54,285 nt of DNA, from assembly GCA_947372925.1 (NCBI GenBank), contig CANBVQ010000001.1:1-54285 (forward strand), given 5' to 3'. The notes beneath the pieces were generated by a model. It had not been told where the DNA came from. It worked only from the letters and a program-made list of their open reading frames with translations, and did no database searches. This DNA comes from Acidimicrobiaceae bacterium (GTDB lineage: Bacteria > Actinomycetota > Acidimicrobiia > Acidimicrobiales > RAAP-2). The position numbers were made by a program, and so were the translations under genes. Shown here piece after piece: positions 17,001 to 26,232 of this stretch (its first letter is position 1; each line of letters starts with the position of its first letter).

Positions 17001-17188
17001 TCCAAACTACGAAGCGTGGCCTCAGCCTTTACGAGCGAGCGGCGCACAGTACTGAGCTTCTTTTCAACCTCTTTGAAGTGAGTGTTGCCATCGGTCTGTT
17101 CGCGTAACGCTTCGTAGGTGAGGTCGGTTATCCGATCAACAAGGGCGTTGATCCTGCCAGCCAGCTCTTCAATTTCGTCTTGGTTCAT
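16997..17188 (-). CDS. Uncharacterised 63-residue coiled-coil protein
   Basis: I do not recognise this protein. It is 63 residues, highly charged, cysteine-free and predicted by eye to be two helices with heptad-like spacing (IEELAGRINALVDRITDLTY and HFKEVEKKLSTVRRSLVKAE). It starts 3 bp after the acyl-CoA synthetase stop, so it is likely cotranscribed. Its stop interlocks with that of the LOG-family gene. The shape is reminiscent of small accessory subunits such as exonuclease VII small subunit, but the sequence does not match that family well enough to call it. The tight gene placement and good composition support a real gene. Confidence 0.55.
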   Translation of the reverse strand: MNQDEIEELAGRINALVDRITDLTYEALREQTDGNTHFKEVEKKLSTVRRSLVKAEATLRSLD

Positions 17189-17191
17189 GAC

Positions 17192-18808
17192 CTACTCAAA
17201 GGTCGTGACGGTGAGCTCGTTGGCCGCATATTGCGCCCGCAGAACCTTCTTGTCGAACTTCCCAACACTTGTCTTAGGCACTGAATCAATGAAGCACCAG
17301 CGCTCCGGCATCCACCACTTAGCAATGCGAGGCTCGAGGAATGCCCGAATCTCTTCCAGGGTGACTGTGGACTCGGGATTGCGTACGACGCAGCAGAGTG
17401 GTCGTTCGTCCCATCGAGCATCAGGAACTGCAACAACGGCAGCCTCGAATACTTCCGGGTGAGCAATAACTTCATTTTCTAGCTCAACTGAACTGATCCA
17501 CTCACCACCGGACTTGATGACGTCCTTACTGCGATCGGAGATGACCATGAAGCCCTCGCCGTCAAGAGTGCCTACGTCACCAGTGCGAAGCCAACCATCG
17601 TGGAACTTCTCGTCGTCATCGACACCAAAGTACGAGCCAGTGATCCAAGGCCCACGAATTTCAAATTCGCCGACACTCTTGCCATCACGCTCCAGAACTG
17701 TTCCATCTTCACCAACGGTTCGAACTTGGACTCCACCAACCAGACGGCCAGCCTTCACTCGGTAGTCAACATCGTGTTCGGGATTGCTGCCAAACGGCGG
17801 AATGGATACGGCGGCGAGAGGGCTGGTTTCAGTCATACCCCAACCCTGAATTACATCGAGATTGTGGCGACTACGGAATGCCTCAATCATGGAGCGAGGC
17901 ACCGCTGCTCCACCACAGAGGATGCCGCGCAGGCTCGACAAGTCGGCCGTGGGGTCACTTTCGGCAACTCGCAACACATCGTTCCAGATGGTAGGAACGC
18001 CTAGGGCGATCGTCGGACGCAGGGTCTTGGTCATATTCAAAATGGGCTCACCCTGCAGGAACATCTGAGGCATGATGATTTCGCAACCACTAAATAGTGC
18101 GGTGTAGGCGACGCCCCAGGCATTGACGTGGAACATAGGCACAATCAAGAGAACACGGTCACGTTCGGAAAGTCCGATCGAGTTCGATGACATTGACGCC
18201 AAGGAGTGCAACCAGGTCGACCGGTGCGAGTAGACGACGCCCTTGGGGTTTCCGGTGGTGCCGGAGGTGTAGCACATGGCTGCGGCGTTGCGCTCATCAA
18301 ACTCAGGCCAGACGAATCCCGGCTCTTCTGACATAACCAATTCGTCATAGTCCAGGGTTTCACCAAGTAGCGAACGGTCGCCAGGGCCAGAAACGATGAA
18401 GTGCTTCACGCCCTTGATCTCATCCTTGACTTTCGCCAAGAGCGGAATCAATGAACCGTCGACAATGATCACTTTGTCTTCTGCGTGGTTGATGATGTAC
18501 GAAAGCTGTTCCGGAAAAAGGCGGATATTGAGCGTGTGAAGGACGGCCCCCATAGAAGGCACGGCAATGTATGACTCCATGTGGCTCTGATTGTTCCACT
18601 GGAAGGTAGCTACACGGTCTCCCGCCTGAACACCCAACTTGGTCAAGGCGCGTGCGAGTCGTTCGGCTCGCTTAGAGATCTCGTAGAAAGTCGCCTCCTG
18701 TACTCGGTCAGCGTGGACCGTAAAGACCTTCTTGTCGGCGTACAGCCATTCCCCGTGACGCACCATGTTGCTGATCAACAGTGGCGCATCTTGCATCGTG
18801 CTCTTCAT
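17192..18808 (-). CDS. Fatty acyl-CoA synthetase (AMP-binding)
   Basis: An ANL-superfamily adenylating enzyme of 538 residues that activates a carboxylic acid, probably medium- or long-chain fatty acid, to its CoA thioester. Core motifs are the P-loop-like [19 protein letters not shown], the ATP-binding motif GWGMTETSP, the motif [14 protein letters not shown] with Asp binding ribose, and the C-terminal catalytic lysine region [11 protein letters not shown]. There is no membrane or acyl-carrier domain. It starts with an AGGGGG ribosome-binding site, 47 bp after gltD, and TATCTA-like sequences in that gap could be its own promoter. Chain-length preference cannot be read from the sequence. Confidence 0.88.
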   Translation of the reverse strand: MKSTMQDAPLLISNMVRHGEWLYADKKVFTVHADRVQEATFYEISKRAERLARALTKLGVQAGDRVATFQWNNQSHMESYIAVPSMGAVLHTLNIRLFPEQLSYIINHAEDKVIIVDGSLIPLLAKVKDEIKGVKHFIVSGPGDRSLLGETLDYDELVMSEEPGFVWPEFDERNAAAMCYTSGTTGNPKGVVYSHRSTWLHSLASMSSNSIGLSERDRVLLIVPMFHVNAWGVAYTALFSGCEIIMPQMFLQGEPILNMTKTLRPTIALGVPTIWNDVLRVAESDPTADLSSLRGILCGGAAVPRSMIEAFRSRHNLDVIQGWGMTETSPLAAVSIPPFGSNPEHDVDYRVKAGRLVGGVQVRTVGEDGTVLERDGKSVGEFEIRGPWITGSYFGVDDDEKFHDGWLRTGDVGTLDGEGFMVISDRSKDVIKSGGEWISSVELENEVIAHPEVFEAAVVAVPDARWDERPLCCVVRNPESTVTLEEIRAFLEPRIAKWWMPERWCFIDSVPKTSVGKFDKKVLRAQYAANELTVTTFE

Positions 18809-18855
18809 AAATCCCCCTCAATACGATTTTTAGATACTACAAAATGAACTCACGC

Positions 18856-20319
18856 CTAAGCGGACCAAGACTTCTCATATGGCGTAAGAGGTGCCGGGAG
18901 CACTGGGCCATCTGGGTCCAGTACCGACTGAACGGCGGCCGCAACCGACCGACCTTCGGCGATGGCCCAGACGATGAGACTTTGCCCGCGCACCGCATCG
19001 CCGGCTGCAAAGACCGGAGCCTTATCCCCCTCTGCTGGGGTGGAGAGCCAGTTTCCGTCGACCCGGATGTGTTCACGGGAGTCGCGCTCTAAGTCAGGTA
19101 GGGCTCCAATTTCCGGTCCGATGAAGCCAGCGGCGATAAATACGAGATCGGCTTGAATCTCTTCTTCTCTCACCACGGAGACCCCGCCATCGGCGGCGTA
19201 TTCGAGGTGCTCAACCAGGATGCTGGAGAGTGATGTTCCGTCAGTACTGCGGAACTCCTTCGTGCGCATCGCGTACTCACGAACACCACCTTCTTCATGG
19301 GCGCTCGTGACCTTGTAGACATTCGGCATCGTGGGCCATGGCTGGTTCTGCGGACGCGTTGGCGTGGGTTGAGGCAACAATTCGACCTGAGTTACTGATG
19401 CAGCGCCCTGTCGATGGGCCGTGCCCAAGCAGTCCGCACCGGTATCGCCACCACCGAGAATGACGACGTGCTTACCGGTGGCCTGGATTGGCGAGACTGT
19501 TCCGCCGAGTGCCTCGATATTGGCCGGCTTCAAGTACTGCATCGCAGCGAAAATGCCGCTCAATTGACGTCCTGGGACTGGGATGTCGCGAGGAATGGTC
19601 GAACCAATCGCGAACACCACGGCGTCAAACTCGACCCGCAACTGTTCAAGGGTCACCTCGCCGCTGTCACCAACGGCAGTATTGGTAATGAAGCGAACGC
19701 CTTCGGCGGCAAGCTGCTCAAGACGACGGTCGAGCACGCTCTTCTCCATCTTGAATTCAGGAATGCCGAACCGAAGGAGACCGCCAATAGCTTCCTGTCG
19801 TTCGTACACGGTCACGTCATGACCGTGGCGTGCCAGCTGCTGTGCCGCTGCGAGTCCACTCGGACCCGAGCCCACGATCGCAACACTCTTACCGGTTCGG
19901 TGGGTGGCAATTGTCGGTACGACTTCTCCTGCGGCGAAGCCGTGTTCGATGATCTCGTATTCCGTCCGTTCGATAGAAACAGCGTCTTTAGAAATAGAAA
20001 CTACACAGGCCGATTCGCAGGGAGCAGGACAGAGCCGACCTGTGAACTCAGGGAAGTTGTTTGTTTGGTGTAGCCGCTCTAGGGCGCTTGAGAATTTGCC
20101 CTTGTAGTAAAGATCATTCCACTCTGGAATGAGGTTGCCTAGGGGGCAGCCCTGGTGGCAAAACGGAATACCGCAGTCCATACAGCGAGCAGCTTGATTC
20201 TGCGACTGCGCGTCGCTCTGTGGTTCGTAAACCTCTTTCCAGTCGCGAAGACGTACCGGTACAGCCCGTCGAATCGGGTTTTCACGCCCAATCGTGAGGA
20301 ATCCATCAACCTTGCCCAT
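18856..20319 (-). CDS. gltD: Glutamate synthase, small (beta) subunit
   Basis: NADPH-dependent FAD/iron-sulfur subunit that supplies electrons to GltB for making glutamate from glutamine and 2-oxoglutarate. The 487-residue chain has an N-terminal cysteine-rich segment (CMDCGIPFCHQGCPLGN plus CPAPCESAC) that binds two [4Fe-4S] clusters, an FAD site at VAIVGSGPSGLAAAQQL, and an NADPH site at VVILGGGDTGADCLG. The start is the ATG at 20319 with GGAGG 6 nt upstream, which makes the first 14 nt overlap the end of gltB; a longer reading inside gltB is unlikely. The C-terminal ATG-like region AAGDAVRGQSLIVWAI is characteristic. Confidence 0.94.
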   Translation of the reverse strand: MGKVDGFLTIGRENPIRRAVPVRLRDWKEVYEPQSDAQSQNQAARCMDCGIPFCHQGCPLGNLIPEWNDLYYKGKFSSALERLHQTNNFPEFTGRLCPAPCESACVVSISKDAVSIERTEYEIIEHGFAAGEVVPTIATHRTGKSVAIVGSGPSGLAAAQQLARHGHDVTVYERQEAIGGLLRFGIPEFKMEKSVLDRRLEQLAAEGVRFITNTAVGDSGEVTLEQLRVEFDAVVFAIGSTIPRDIPVPGRQLSGIFAAMQYLKPANIEALGGTVSPIQATGKHVVILGGGDTGADCLGTAHRQGAASVTQVELLPQPTPTRPQNQPWPTMPNVYKVTSAHEEGGVREYAMRTKEFRSTDGTSLSSILVEHLEYAADGGVSVVREEEIQADLVFIAAGFIGPEIGALPDLERDSREHIRVDGNWLSTPAEGDKAPVFAAGDAVRGQSLIVWAIAEGRSVAAAVQSVLDPDGPVLPAPLTPYEKSWSA

Positions 20320-23300
20320 GCTGTGCCTCCAAAGCCTTCCGGTACTCAACGCTCTGTACTCGTACGAAGTTCATTCGCTCGCTCGCCCAGTTGGCGAGCA
20401 TCGCCTTTGCGATCACTGATCCAGTCGCAGCTGCGAAGCGGGAAATCAGAGTGTGTAGGAACTGATCGTCCGCAAATTCCAAGGGATCAACATCGAAGAG
20501 TCCTGCACTCAGATTCGTGGTGATCTGCATCTCGGGATCGTAGAAGAATGCACTACCTCCGGACATACCAGCGGCCACATTGCGTCCGGTGGGCCCCAGG
20601 ACGACGACGACTCCACCGGTCATGTATTCAGCGACGTGATCGCCCGTTCCCTCTACGACGACCGTGGCCCCAGAATTTCGAACGGCAAGTCGCTCACCAA
20701 CGATTCCGCGAAGAAAGATCTCCCCACTTGTTGCGCCGTAGCCAATCACGTTTCCGGCAATGATGTTCTGCTCACTGGCGAATGGTGAATCAACATGTGG
20801 CTGAATCACAATGCGGCCTCCCGACAGGCCCTTTCCGACATAGTCGTTGGCATCACCGGTGAGTTGAATAGTCAGACCCTTGGGCATGAAAGCACCGAGC
20901 GATTGGCCGGCGGATCCTTCAAAGCTCAGAACGATCTGATCGTCCTCTTGCATGCGAACACCACGGCGGGTGATTTCAGAACCAGTTAGCGTACCAACCG
21001 TTCGCTGTACGTTGTTGATGAAACCATCAAATCGGTAAGGAACACCTCGTTCGGCGGCATCGGCCGCCGCTGACAGAAACTGCCAGTCGAGACTGTCGGC
21101 GAGTAGATCGTCCTGAGCTTGGAGTCGCATTCGCTGACCCTCTACTGGGGCCTGCAAAATCGCCTCGAAGTCCACGCCAGCATCTCGGAGTTCCGTGGAC
21201 TCTTCAACTGCAATCAGGTCACTTCGTCCGATGATGTCATCAAGTGATCGGGCGCCCATTGCGGCGAGGTATTCGCGAATCTCGGTCGCAATGAACTCGA
21301 AGAAGTTCTCTACGAACTCGGGCTTGCCGGTGAACCTCTCGCGCAAGATGGGGTTCTGCGTAGCGATGCCTACAGGACAGGTGTCGAGATGACACACGCG
21401 CATCATGACGCAACCCGACACGATGAGCGGTGCCGTTGCAAAGCCGTATTCCTCGGCACCTAGTAATGCGGCGATGACGACGTCGCGGCCAGTCTTTAAT
21501 TGCCCGTCAACCTGTACCGTTACTCGATCGCGAAGTCCGTTTGCAGCAAGGGTCTGCTGAGTCTCCGAAAGACCGATCTCCCACGGCGTGCCAGCATGCT
21601 TGAGTGAGGTAAGCGGCGCAGCACCCGTGCCTCCGTCGAATCCGGAGATCAAGATCACGTCCGCCTTGGCTTTGGCTACGCCAGCAGCCACCGTACCCAC
21701 ACCCGCTTCGCTCACGAGCTTGACGTGGACGCGAGCCTGGTTGTTCGCATTCTTTAGGTCGAAGATCAGCTGCGCCAAGTCTTCGATCGAATAGATGTCG
21801 TGGTGCGGCGGTGGTGAGATCAGGCCGACGCCAGGAGTGGAGTGGCGTGTCTTAGCAATCCATGGATACACCTTGTTACCCGGGAGCTGACCACCTTCGC
21901 CCGGCTTAGCGCCTTGGCTCACTTTGATCTGAAGATCATCGGCATTCACGAGATAGCGACTTGTTACGCCGAACCGTCCCGATGCCACCTGCTTGATTGC
22001 GGAGCGTCGATTGAAGAGCGGATCGGTGAATGTGTCGCGCTCCTCATCTTCGCCGCCCTCGCCCGTATTCGACTTTCCACCCAACCGGTTCATTGCGATT
22101 GCGAGGTTTTCGTGAGCCTCCGGGGAGATGGAACCGTACGACATAGCGCCGGTTGAAAATCTCGCCATGATTGCCGCTACGGATTCGACTTCGGACAAAT
22201 CAAGAGGTGCGCCGAGCGGTTGAATCTCAAAGAAACTACGAAGCGTGACACGCTGCCGTTCCTGCTGATCGATGAGTCGGGTGTAGGTGCGGAACACATC
22301 CATCCGTCCCTCGCGCGTTGCATGCTGCAAGGTGTACACAGTCTGAGGGTTGAAAAGGTGAGGCTCACCTTCTCGACGCCATTGATACTCCCCTCGTGTC
22401 TCGAGTTCGGGGTCAACTTCGCGTCCGTAGGCAATTTCGTGGCGACGGAGAACGTCCGTGGCAAAGCCCGCAAATCCACGTCCGCCAATCTTTGAGGCAA
22501 TTCCCGGAAAGCATCGATCAACTACTTCTTGGTCTACGCCGATGGCCTCAAACAACTGCGAACCGATGTAGCTCGCCACAGTGGAAACGCCCATCTTGGA
22601 CATAACCTTCAAAACACCCTTGGACAATGCCTTGTTGTATCGGTACCGCGCTTGACCGGGTGCCTCGTCGTGGAACTGCCCAAAGCGAGCCAATTCTTCG
22701 ATGCTGTCTAGAGCCAGATAAGGGCATACGGCAGATGCGCCAAACCCTAGAAGTAGTGCAACGTGGTGGACTTCTTTGACATCACCGGCCTCCACGATCA
22801 GAGCCGTGTTGGCGCGCAGGTGCTCACGGACAAGGCGGTTGTGGACCGCTGCCACTTGCAGCAGGCTCGGAATTGGCGCAGAGGACTCGGTTGAATTGCG
22901 ATCCGAGAGGATGACCATGTTCACGCCAGAGCGGACGCTCTCAACTACCCGGTCTTCGAGCTGCTTCAAGCCATCGAGAAGTGACTGGCGGGGATCAGTG
23001 ACGGCGCTAGCGACGTCGAAGAGGCCATCGACGGCGATGGACTTGAATGTCCCCACGCCCGAATCTTGAATGTAACGAATCTTGGCGAGATCTTCGAGGT
23101 CGATGACCGGTGCGGACAAAACAAGTTGCCGAACGTGATCCGGTGTTGCGGACAACAGGTTGCTGTGCCCCCCAATGCCGACCCGCAAGGAGGTGACCAG
23201 TTCTTCCCGAATGGCATCGAGAGGCGGATTGGTTACTTGTGCGAATTGCTGAGTAAAAAAGTCAAAGACTGGCTTGGATTTCGTGGAGAGGACGGCGATT

Positions 23301-24751
23301 GGTGAGTCGGAACCCATCGATCCAATTGGCTCCTCACCGTTTCGAGCCATTGGCGTCAGAATGAGGCGAATCTCTTCTTCGGTGTATCCAAAGAGGTGCT
23401 GAAGTCGCACGAGTGATTCGTGTTCGGGCAGAAGCATGGGCTGGGGTGCAAGTGCATCTAAGTCGATTTGGTTCTCAGCGAGCCACTCGGAGTACGGGTG
23501 ACCACCGGCGAGCTCAGCCTTGATATCAGCGTCATCGACAATCACGCCCTTTTCAATATCGACGAGAAACATCCTGCCCGGCTGGAGCCGTCCCTTAGCG
23601 ATGACATTTGCTGGCTCCACGTTCAAAACACCAACTTCGGACGAGAAGATGACACGTCGATCGCCAGTGACCCAGTAGCGCGCTGGCCGTAAACCGTTAC
23701 GGTCCAAAACGGCACCAACTCGCGTGCCATCACAGAAACTTACGCTGGCTGGCCCGTCCCAAGGCTCCATGAGGGCCGCGTTGAATCGATAGAAGTCGCG
23801 CTTCTTCGGATCCATGGTTGTTGCACGCTCCCACGCTTCTGGAATCATCATGAGAATCGAGTGTGGCAGTGAACGGCCATTCATGAAGAGCAATTCGGCC
23901 GCCTCGTCGAAACTGGCTGAGTCGCTCATAGAAGGTGTGATTACAGGCGCCAAGTCCGACGGCTCAGCCCACTTATCAGTCACAAATTTCGACTCCCGAG
24001 CGGCCATCCACGAGCGATTTGAACGCACCGTGTTGATTTCACCGTTATGTGCGATGAAGCGGAACGGCTGCGCCAATTCCCAACGCGGGAATGTGTTGGT
24101 CGAGAAGCGCGAGTGCACCAGCGCGATTGCCGTCTCAAGTCGGCTGTCACGCAGATCATGAAAATAACGACGCAATTGAGTCGAGGTCAACATGCCCTTG
24201 TAGACGATTGTTCGGGTCGAAAACGATGAGGCGTAGGCCGATGAGGTCCGGGCGGCTCGCTTGCGAGCAATATAAAGGCGGTATTCCAGCTCATCTTGTG
24301 ACCAGCTGACGTCCCCTGTGACGAACTGCATGGCGTGGATTGGCTCACTCCCCTTGGATGCAGCACCAAGGATCGAGGAGTCCACGGGAACTTCTCGCCA
24401 ACCGAGGGTGGTTAGGCCAGTCTCGGCACAGGCCTTCTCGATAGCGGCGCGATCATTGCTGTCATTTGATGCCGGAAGCATCCATTGCCCAACCCCGTAA
24501 TGGCCCTTTTCGGGAAGTGAAACTCCCTGGTCGTTGGCGACTGCCACGAGGAATGTGTGCGGCAATTGAAGAAGGATGCCGGCCCCATCACCACTGTTGG
24601 GGTCAGAACCAGTGGCTCCACGGTGTTCGAGATTTTCGAGAATGGTTAGTGCGTCAGAAACGGTGCTGGCCTTTGGTATGGCGTCCAGGTTTGCAACCAT
24701 GCCAACGCCGCAAGCGTCGTGTTCACCTTGGGGATCATAAATCTGATTCAT
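20306..24751 (-). CDS. gltB: Glutamate synthase, large (alpha) subunit
   Basis: Class-II glutamine amidotransferase and FMN/[3Fe-4S] synthase subunit that forms glutamate from 2-oxoglutarate and glutamine-derived ammonia. The 1481-residue protein starts at the ATG at 24749-24751, with GAAGGA upstream. A short propeptide precedes the nucleophile Cys14 in DACGVGMVANL. The central region contains SVAAIMARFSTGAMSYGSIS and the FMN barrel with GFDGGTGAAPLTSLKH. The [3Fe-4S] cysteines are in CVMMRVCHLDTCPVGIATQ, and a C-terminal right-handed beta-helix (GLSGGRIVIQP) follows. An upstream in-frame extension of about 108 codons is antisense to thiO and not genuine. A TTGCGG/TACAAT promoter precedes it. 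Confidence 0.95.
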   Translation of the reverse strand: MNQIYDPQGEHDACGVGMVANLDAIPKASTVSDALTILENLEHRGATGSDPNSGDGAGILLQLPHTFLVAVANDQGVSLPEKGHYGVGQWMLPASNDSNDRAAIEKACAETGLTTLGWREVPVDSSILGAASKGSEPIHAMQFVTGDVSWSQDELEYRLYIARKRAARTSSAYASSFSTRTIVYKGMLTSTQLRRYFHDLRDSRLETAIALVHSRFSTNTFPRWELAQPFRFIAHNGEINTVRSNRSWMAARESKFVTDKWAEPSDLAPVITPSMSDSASFDEAAELLFMNGRSLPHSILMMIPEAWERATTMDPKKRDFYRFNAALMEPWDGPASVSFCDGTRVGAVLDRNGLRPARYWVTGDRRVIFSSEVGVLNVEPANVIAKGRLQPGRMFLVDIEKGVIVDDADIKAELAGGHPYSEWLAENQIDLDALAPQPMLLPEHESLVRLQHLFGYTEEEIRLILTPMARNGEEPIGSMGSDSPIAVLSTKSKPVFDFFTQQFAQVTNPPLDAIREELVTSLRVGIGGHSNLLSATPDHVRQLVLSAPVIDLEDLAKIRYIQDSGVGTFKSIAVDGLFDVASAVTDPRQSLLDGLKQLEDRVVESVRSGVNMVILSDRNSTESSAPIPSLLQVAAVHNRLVREHLRANTALIVEAGDVKEVHHVALLLGFGASAVCPYLALDSIEELARFGQFHDEAPGQARYRYNKALSKGVLKVMSKMGVSTVASYIGSQLFEAIGVDQEVVDRCFPGIASKIGGRGFAGFATDVLRRHEIAYGREVDPELETRGEYQWRREGEPHLFNPQTVYTLQHATREGRMDVFRTYTRLIDQQERQRVTLRSFFEIQPLGAPLDLSEVESVAAIMARFSTGAMSYGSISPEAHENLAIAMNRLGGKSNTGEGGEDEERDTFTDPLFNRRSAIKQVASGRFGVTSRYLVNADDLQIKVSQGAKPGEGGQLPGNKVYPWIAKTRHSTPGVGLISPPPHHDIYSIEDLAQLIFDLKNANNQARVHVKLVSEAGVGTVAAGVAKAKADVILISGFDGGTGAAPLTSLKHAGTPWEIGLSETQQTLAANGLRDRVTVQVDGQLKTGRDVVIAALLGAEEYGFATAPLIVSGCVMMRVCHLDTCPVGIATQNPILRERFTGKPEFVENFFEFIATEIREYLAAMGARSLDDIIGRSDLIAVEESTELRDAGVDFEAILQAPVEGQRMRLQAQDDLLADSLDWQFLSAAADAAERGVPYRFDGFINNVQRTVGTLTGSEITRRGVRMQEDDQIVLSFEGSAGQSLGAFMPKGLTIQLTGDANDYVGKGLSGGRIVIQPHVDSPFASEQNIIAGNVIGYGATSGEIFLRGIVGERLAVRNSGATVVVEGTGDHVAEYMTGGVVVVLGPTGRNVAAGMSGGSAFFYDPEMQITTNLSAGLFDVDPLEFADDQFLHTLISRFAAATGSVIAKAMLANWASERMNFVRVQSVEYRKALEAQHGQG

Positions 24752-24791
24752 AGCGTCTTCCTTCGAATTGGGACGACGCTGGCCCACTGAC

Positions 24792-24821
24792 ATTGTACAG
24801 ATGAACTGAGATTCTCCGCAA
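24792..24821 (-). promoter_or_regulatory. Candidate gltB promoter
   Basis: On the minus strand, TTGCGG (24821-24816) and TACAAT (24797-24792) are separated by 18 nt, a sigma-70-like arrangement. The expected start of transcription is near 24785, leaving a leader of about 35 nt with a GAAGGA ribosome-binding site before the gltB ATG. The -35 overlaps the region just upstream of the thiO -10, so the two promoters may interfere. Confidence 0.5.
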
Positions 24822-24825
24822 CGCC

Positions 24826-24831
24826 TACATT
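24826..24831 (+). promoter_or_regulatory. Candidate leaderless -10 element of thiO
   Basis: TACATT followed by 6 nt (GCATGC) and then the thiO ATG at 24838. No Shine-Dalgarno sequence is present. It is consistent with transcription starting at the A of the ATG. Confidence 0.5.
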
Positions 24832-24837
24832 GCATGC

Positions 24838-25884
24838 ATGGCAAACTCCTCCAAAACCAGAGTCGTGGTCGGAGGAGGAATTGTCGGTCTGGTGTCCGCA
24901 TTGGCCGCTTCCGAAATGGGACCCGTGTCGATATACGACCCAGGAATTGGCTCCGGGGCCACGTATGCCGCGGCTGGCATGCTTTCACCTGGTGCCGAGC
25001 TACTTGCCGGTGAGCACCACGCCCTGAATGATGCCGAAATCGCACTCGGGGAATGGCCTGACTTCTTGAATTCATTAGGCAGTCCCGAGCAACTCTTCTT
25101 TCCTGCTGCCGGTTCGCTTCTCACCGGCTACTCCCGAGGCGACCATGAAGAGATCAGGAGGCTGACCGCCTTGGCTGGCGCATCGTCGCTACCGTGCCAA
25201 ATCGTCACCAGGCCGGCAGACGCAGCGCGGTTTGAAGATATTTCCCCACGTTTTGATAAGGGTGTTTTCTTTGGTGAGGACGCATTTGTTGATGTTGACG
25301 CCTTGGTCGCAACATTGATTGACGTGCTCAAGAGTCGTGGAGTCACGATTCTTAACAAGACTGTGAGACGTATCGAAGGCGGCGAAACAGCGGTTGTCTA
25401 CACCGACGACGGTTCTTGCCGTTATGACGCTGGGCTCGTGTGCACTGGAGCGCTAACGGACCTCATCGGACAAGGTCATGCCTCGTCGGTGCGATCGGTG
25501 CGAGGGGTGACTATTCGCCTCCGGAGACTGACACCGGTAGCTCCAAGAATGGTCCGAGGGCTCATCGACGGCCGATCGGTCTACATCGTGGACCGACCTA
25601 ATGGTGAAGTGATCATCGGCGCCAGTGCTGATGAGAGTGCTGAGCGCTACGTTGACACGCTCGCTGTCGCCGAGTTGCTGCGTCTAGCTCTTCTTCTCAG
25701 CCCATCTCTCGACACGGCGGAGTTTCTCGAGGCACGCTCTGGACTCAGACCGGTGGGACCTAATGGTCAACCATTTCTGGAACGAGTGAGCACGTCGTGG
25801 GGCTGGCACAGTGGCTACTACCGACATGGTGTTTTGATGGCCCCCCTCGCCTATCGTCGTGCTGTGGAGTTCTGGAATGATTGA
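24838..25884 (+). CDS. thiO: Glycine oxidase ThiO
   Basis: FAD-dependent amine oxidase that converts glycine to iminoglycine (dehydroglycine) for the thiazole half of thiamine. The 348-residue protein opens with the dinucleotide-binding motif VVVGGGIVGLVSALAASE, has the middle substrate domain with GVFFGEDAFVDVDALVATL, and the C-terminal segments LEARSGLRPVGPNGQPFL and SGYYRHGVLMAPL that are typical of ThiO and related DAO-family enzymes. It is translated from the ATG at 24838. Its last 8 nt overlap thiS, supporting the thiamine role over a general amino-acid oxidase role. Confidence 0.9.
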   Translation: MANSSKTRVVVGGGIVGLVSALAASEMGPVSIYDPGIGSGATYAAAGMLSPGAELLAGEHHALNDAEIALGEWPDFLNSLGSPEQLFFPAAGSLLTGYSRGDHEEIRRLTALAGASSLPCQIVTRPADAARFEDISPRFDKGVFFGEDAFVDVDALVATLIDVLKSRGVTILNKTVRRIEGGETAVVYTDDGSCRYDAGLVCTGALTDLIGQGHASSVRSVRGVTIRLRRLTPVAPRMVRGLIDGRSVYIVDRPNGEVIIGASADESAERYVDTLAVAELLRLALLLSPSLDTAEFLEARSGLRPVGPNGQPFLERVSTSWGWHSGYYRHGVLMAPLAYRRAVEFWND

Positions 25885-26077
25885 GATTGCTTTAAATGGA
25901 GCCTGGGTTAGCTCTAAGGCCATGAATGTTGCCGAGTTCGTGCGTGAACGCTCGTTGCCTCAGGCGGGAGTTGCCGTGGCTGTGAATGGATCTGTGGTGC
26001 CCAAATCTGAGTGGGTGTCAACTCCACTTCGTACAAGTGACCGCGTCGAGATTGTGACGGCGGCGGCCGGCGGATAA
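25877..26077 (+). CDS. thiS: Sulfur-carrier protein ThiS
   Basis: Ubiquitin-like sulfur carrier for thiazole synthesis. From the ATG at 25877 the protein is 66 residues, the expected size, with the beta-grasp pattern (MIEIALNGAW, then VAVAVNGSVVPKSEW) and the essential diglycine C-terminus (TAAAGG) that is adenylated and converted to a thiocarboxylate. The ATG lies inside the end of thiO with no independent ribosome-binding site of note, so the two are coupled. A longer in-frame start upstream lies in thiO and does not fit the family. The thiazole synthase gene thiG, usually the next gene, is absent from the window. Confidence 0.88.
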   Translation: MIEIALNGAWVSSKAMNVAEFVRERSLPQAGVAVAVNGSVVPKSEWVSTPLRTSDRVEIVTAAAGG

Positions 26078-26084
26078 GCCGTAG

Positions 26085-26090
26085 TAAGGT
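26085..26090 (+). promoter_or_regulatory. Candidate -10 element of tRNA-Pro
   Basis: TAAGGT lies 10 nt upstream of the first tRNA base, in the short gap after thiS. No good -35 is visible, so read-through from thiOS may also supply the tRNA. Confidence 0.3.
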
Positions 26091-26100
26091 AGAGACTTCA

Positions 26101-26178
26101 CGGGCTATGGCGCAGCTTGGTTAGCGCGCTTGACTGGGGGTCAAGAGGTCGTGGGTTCAAATCCCGCTAGCCCGACCA
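26101..26178 (+). tRNA. tRNA-Pro (anticodon GGG)
   Basis: A full cloverleaf folds by eye: acceptor CGGGCTA/TAGCCCG, D-stem GCGC/GCGC, anticodon stem CTTGA/TCAAG with loop CTGGGGG giving anticodon GGG, T-arm GTGGG-TTCAAAT-CCCGC, discriminator A and an encoded CCA. The C1-G72 pair is the usual identity feature of bacterial proline tRNAs. It reads CCC and CCU codons. It lies 23 bp after thiS and 5 bp before a strong hairpin. Confidence 0.95.
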
Positions 26179-26182
26179 AGAG

Positions 26183-26211
26183 CAAGAATCGGACGAAAAG
26201 TCCGATTCTTG
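26183..26211 (+). terminator. Hairpin after tRNA-Pro (probable terminator)
   Basis: A perfect 12-bp stem, CAAGAATCGGAC / GTCCGATTCTTG, with a GAAAA loop. The following TTGTAT is only a weak U-rich tail. It sits between the tRNA 3' end and the serine acetyltransferase-like gene, so it likely ends the tRNA transcript or protects it from read-through into the next gene. It is the clearest intrinsic terminator in the window. Confidence 0.75.
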
Positions 26212-26232
26212 TTGTATCTGAGAGGCGTGATG

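Noticed and set aside
24752-25075. N-terminal extension of gltB of about 108 codons
   Set aside because: It runs antisense to thiO and beyond a GAAGGA ribosome-binding site and ATG that place Cys14 as the correct glutaminase nucleophile.
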